A stretch of DNA of 24,983 nucleotides from JADLHS01 sp964539515. Its GTDB lineage: Bacteria > Verrucomicrobiota > Verrucomicrobiia > Limisphaerales > JADLHS01. Under the pieces are notes generated by a model, which made no database searches, was not told the DNA's origin, and was given only the letters and a program-made list of their open reading frames with translations. Numbering within the stretch: position 1 is the first letter of the stretch; every line of letters starts with the position of its first letter. Location: the NCBI GenBank assembly GCA_964539515.1, contig CAZIJO010000068.1:1-24983 (forward strand), read 5' to 3'. Shown here in pieces: positions 24,131-24,983 of this stretch. A program made the position numbers and the translations under genes.

Positions 24131-24135
24131 CCTCC
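24131..24135 (-). promoter_or_regulatory. Ribosome binding site fixing the pseudopilin start
   Basis: GGAGG on the minus strand, 5 nt before the ATG at 24125. It is one of the few good Shine-Dalgarno sequences in the window and decides against the upstream GTG. Confidence 0.7.
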
Positions 24136-24241
24136 GTTCGATTGCCGCGGAATTGCGGCTCCACATTTTCCCGTGTTCATGCGGCGTGTAGACCGCCGCA
24201 CAACACCCCCCGGAACACGACATTACCAGAATACACACAAC

Positions 24242-24267
24242 GACGCCATGTTCGTTGGCGTCTTTTT
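24242..24267 (+). terminator. Rho-independent terminator-like hairpin in the leader of the SurA-like gene
   Basis: A perfect 7-bp stem gacgcca (24242-24248) and tggcgtc (24256-24262), loop tgttcgt, followed directly by five T residues (24263-24267). It lies about 200 bp upstream of the plus-strand gene and about 117 bp from the divergent one. It could end a short leader RNA or act as an attenuator, or be an old terminator without present function. Confidence 0.6.
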
Positions 24268-24452
24268 GGAGAACAAACTGTCTAGAGCGTTGTCCGAAAT
24301 CATTTCGCGGCCGGTTGGCGCCGAATGGGCCTCGTCCCGACCTCTGACCTGCGCAGCATACCGTGAACATTAACCTCGCGTCAAGTCAATGTACCATTCA
24401 TCGGTGCATAATCATATCGGACTTGAAGCGAACATAGACCAAACGAATTCGT

Positions 24453-24458
24453 AAGGAG
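24453..24458 (+). promoter_or_regulatory. Shine-Dalgarno AAGGAG for the TTG-initiated gene
   Basis: AAGGAG, 7 nt before the TTG at 24466. It supports a TTG start over the in-frame ATG at 24490. Confidence 0.65.
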
Positions 24459-24465
24459 ATCGGGT

Positions 24466-24983
24466 TTGCATTGTTCTCTGCTTGCAGTCATGGTCACGCA
24501 CGCCGTTCTCGGGAGCGGGGTCGTTTATCCGGCGTTACTCGACAAGGAGAAACTCCAGGACCCGCCCAAGGTAGCGGTGATTGCGGGAAAGCCCGTTGCC
24601 GTTGTGGACCTCGGTCCGGCGATGATGGAAGCCGCGGGAGCCTTGGTACTTGAAGAAGCGGTGCTCGATTCGGCACTCGTGGAACTGTTGGAGCGCCGCG
24701 TATTAGTTGTCTCTGCGTCGGACATCGACGCCGAGCGACGCGGGATGATCGAGGTGTTCATCGGCGAGGCGGCGGTGTCGCCCGCGCAGGCGGGTGAACT
24801 TCTGGAGCATCTGCGACGAGGTCGGGGGCTGGGCCCGACAAGGTATGAGGCGCTCCTCTGGCGCAACGCGGCATTGCGGAAACTGGTCGCACCCCTGGCG
24901 GATCCATCCCGCGAAGATCAGGAAACAGTACAGGCCATGGACTTTGGTCCGACCTGCCGACTTCGAATTCTCACGACCGAGCG
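24466..24983 (+). CDS. SurA/parvulin-like peptidyl-prolyl isomerase or chaperone, N-terminal part (3' partial)
   Basis: The frame runs open from a TTG at 24466 to the right edge, 172 whole codons, with no stop. The N-terminus MHCSLLAVMVTHAVLGSG is a plausible signal sequence. VAVIAGKPVAVVDL resembles the GE/GKPVT start of SurA-N-type domains, and a helical region follows: VLDSALVELLERRVLVVSASD, then ELLEHLRRGRGLGPTRYEAL and LWRNAALRKLVAP. The end DFGPTCRLRILTTE looks like the entry to a parvulin-type isomerase domain (GP-V-RIL). These fit periplasmic foldases that help outer-membrane protein folding. The isomerase domain itself is beyond the window, so PPIase activity is not shown. Strong SD, TTG start. 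Alternative starts are ATG 24490 or TTG 24471 in another frame; the latter gives a short frame stopping at 24653. Confidence 0.65.
   Translation, partial: MHCSLLAVMVTHAVLGSGVVYPALLDKEKLQDPPKVAVIAGKPVAVVDLGPAMMEAAGALVLEEAVLDSALVELLERRVLVVSASDIDAERRGMIEVFIGEAAVSPAQAGELLEHLRRGRGLGPTRYEALLWRNAALRKLVAPLADPSREDQETVQAMDFGPTCRLRILTTE

Larger units (their letters stand above)
24126..24465. other. 340-bp divergent intergenic region with leader hairpin
   Basis: It separates two divergent genes and should contain both promoters. It holds a Rho-independent terminator-like hairpin on the plus strand (24242-24267) and, just before the right-hand gene, an AAGGAG Shine-Dalgarno. A cataat at about 24407-24412 might be a -10 for the right-hand gene, but no matching -35 is clear. 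No small gene is convincing. Confidence 0.5.

Overview
The window looks like a chromosomal stretch from a Verrucomicrobiota-type bacterium (Pedosphaera/Limisphaerales-like), judged by gene content alone. The signs are three separate prepilin-type proteins with the FTLIELLVV...AAMLLPAL signature and a C-terminal DG motif, a DUF1080 protein, large secreted proteins of unknown role, few clear Shine-Dalgarno sequences, and several families of small intergenic repeats. No rRNA, tRNA or CRISPR array was seen.

Region 1 (1 to about 6125) is the right-hand end of a genomic island. By eye it is lower in G+C (high 40s to about 50%) than the rest (about 60%). It carries a 5'-truncated alpha/beta-hydrolase/transglutaminase-like membrane protein, an S9-type peptidase transcribed with a pseudopilin, a 528-bp intergenic stretch, and a large serine recombinase. 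The recombinase abuts a host comM (yifB) gene that is cut right after its conserved AAMNP motif. The recombinase's own last codons and stop lie on host comM DNA. I read this as site-specific integration into comM. The other island end and the 3' half of comM must lie outside the window.

Region 2 (about 6125-14995) is host backbone: truncated comM, an MFS transporter, a pseudopilin, an Mrp-family ATPase without the usual CxxC, then divergently a xylulokinase with an overlapping slyX, thiH (thiamine thiazole synthesis), and convergently a DUF1080 protein.

Region 3 (15000-22965) begins with a 439-bp gap full of decayed 9-bp-period repeats. It continues with a large secreted protein of unknown function, an OPA-family sugar-phosphate transporter, and a compact glycerol-3-phosphate cluster read leftwards: HAD phosphatase, glpD, glpT, with overlapping ends. 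Together these would import glycerol-3-phosphate (GlpT), oxidise it to DHAP (GlpD) and possibly dephosphorylate it (HAD-IIA enzyme). glpD carries a palindromic repeat element inserted in frame.

Region 4 (22966-24983) has a gene-free stretch, a third pseudopilin with a good ribosome binding site, a leader with a Rho-independent terminator-like hairpin, and the start of a secreted SurA/parvulin-like protein running off the right edge.
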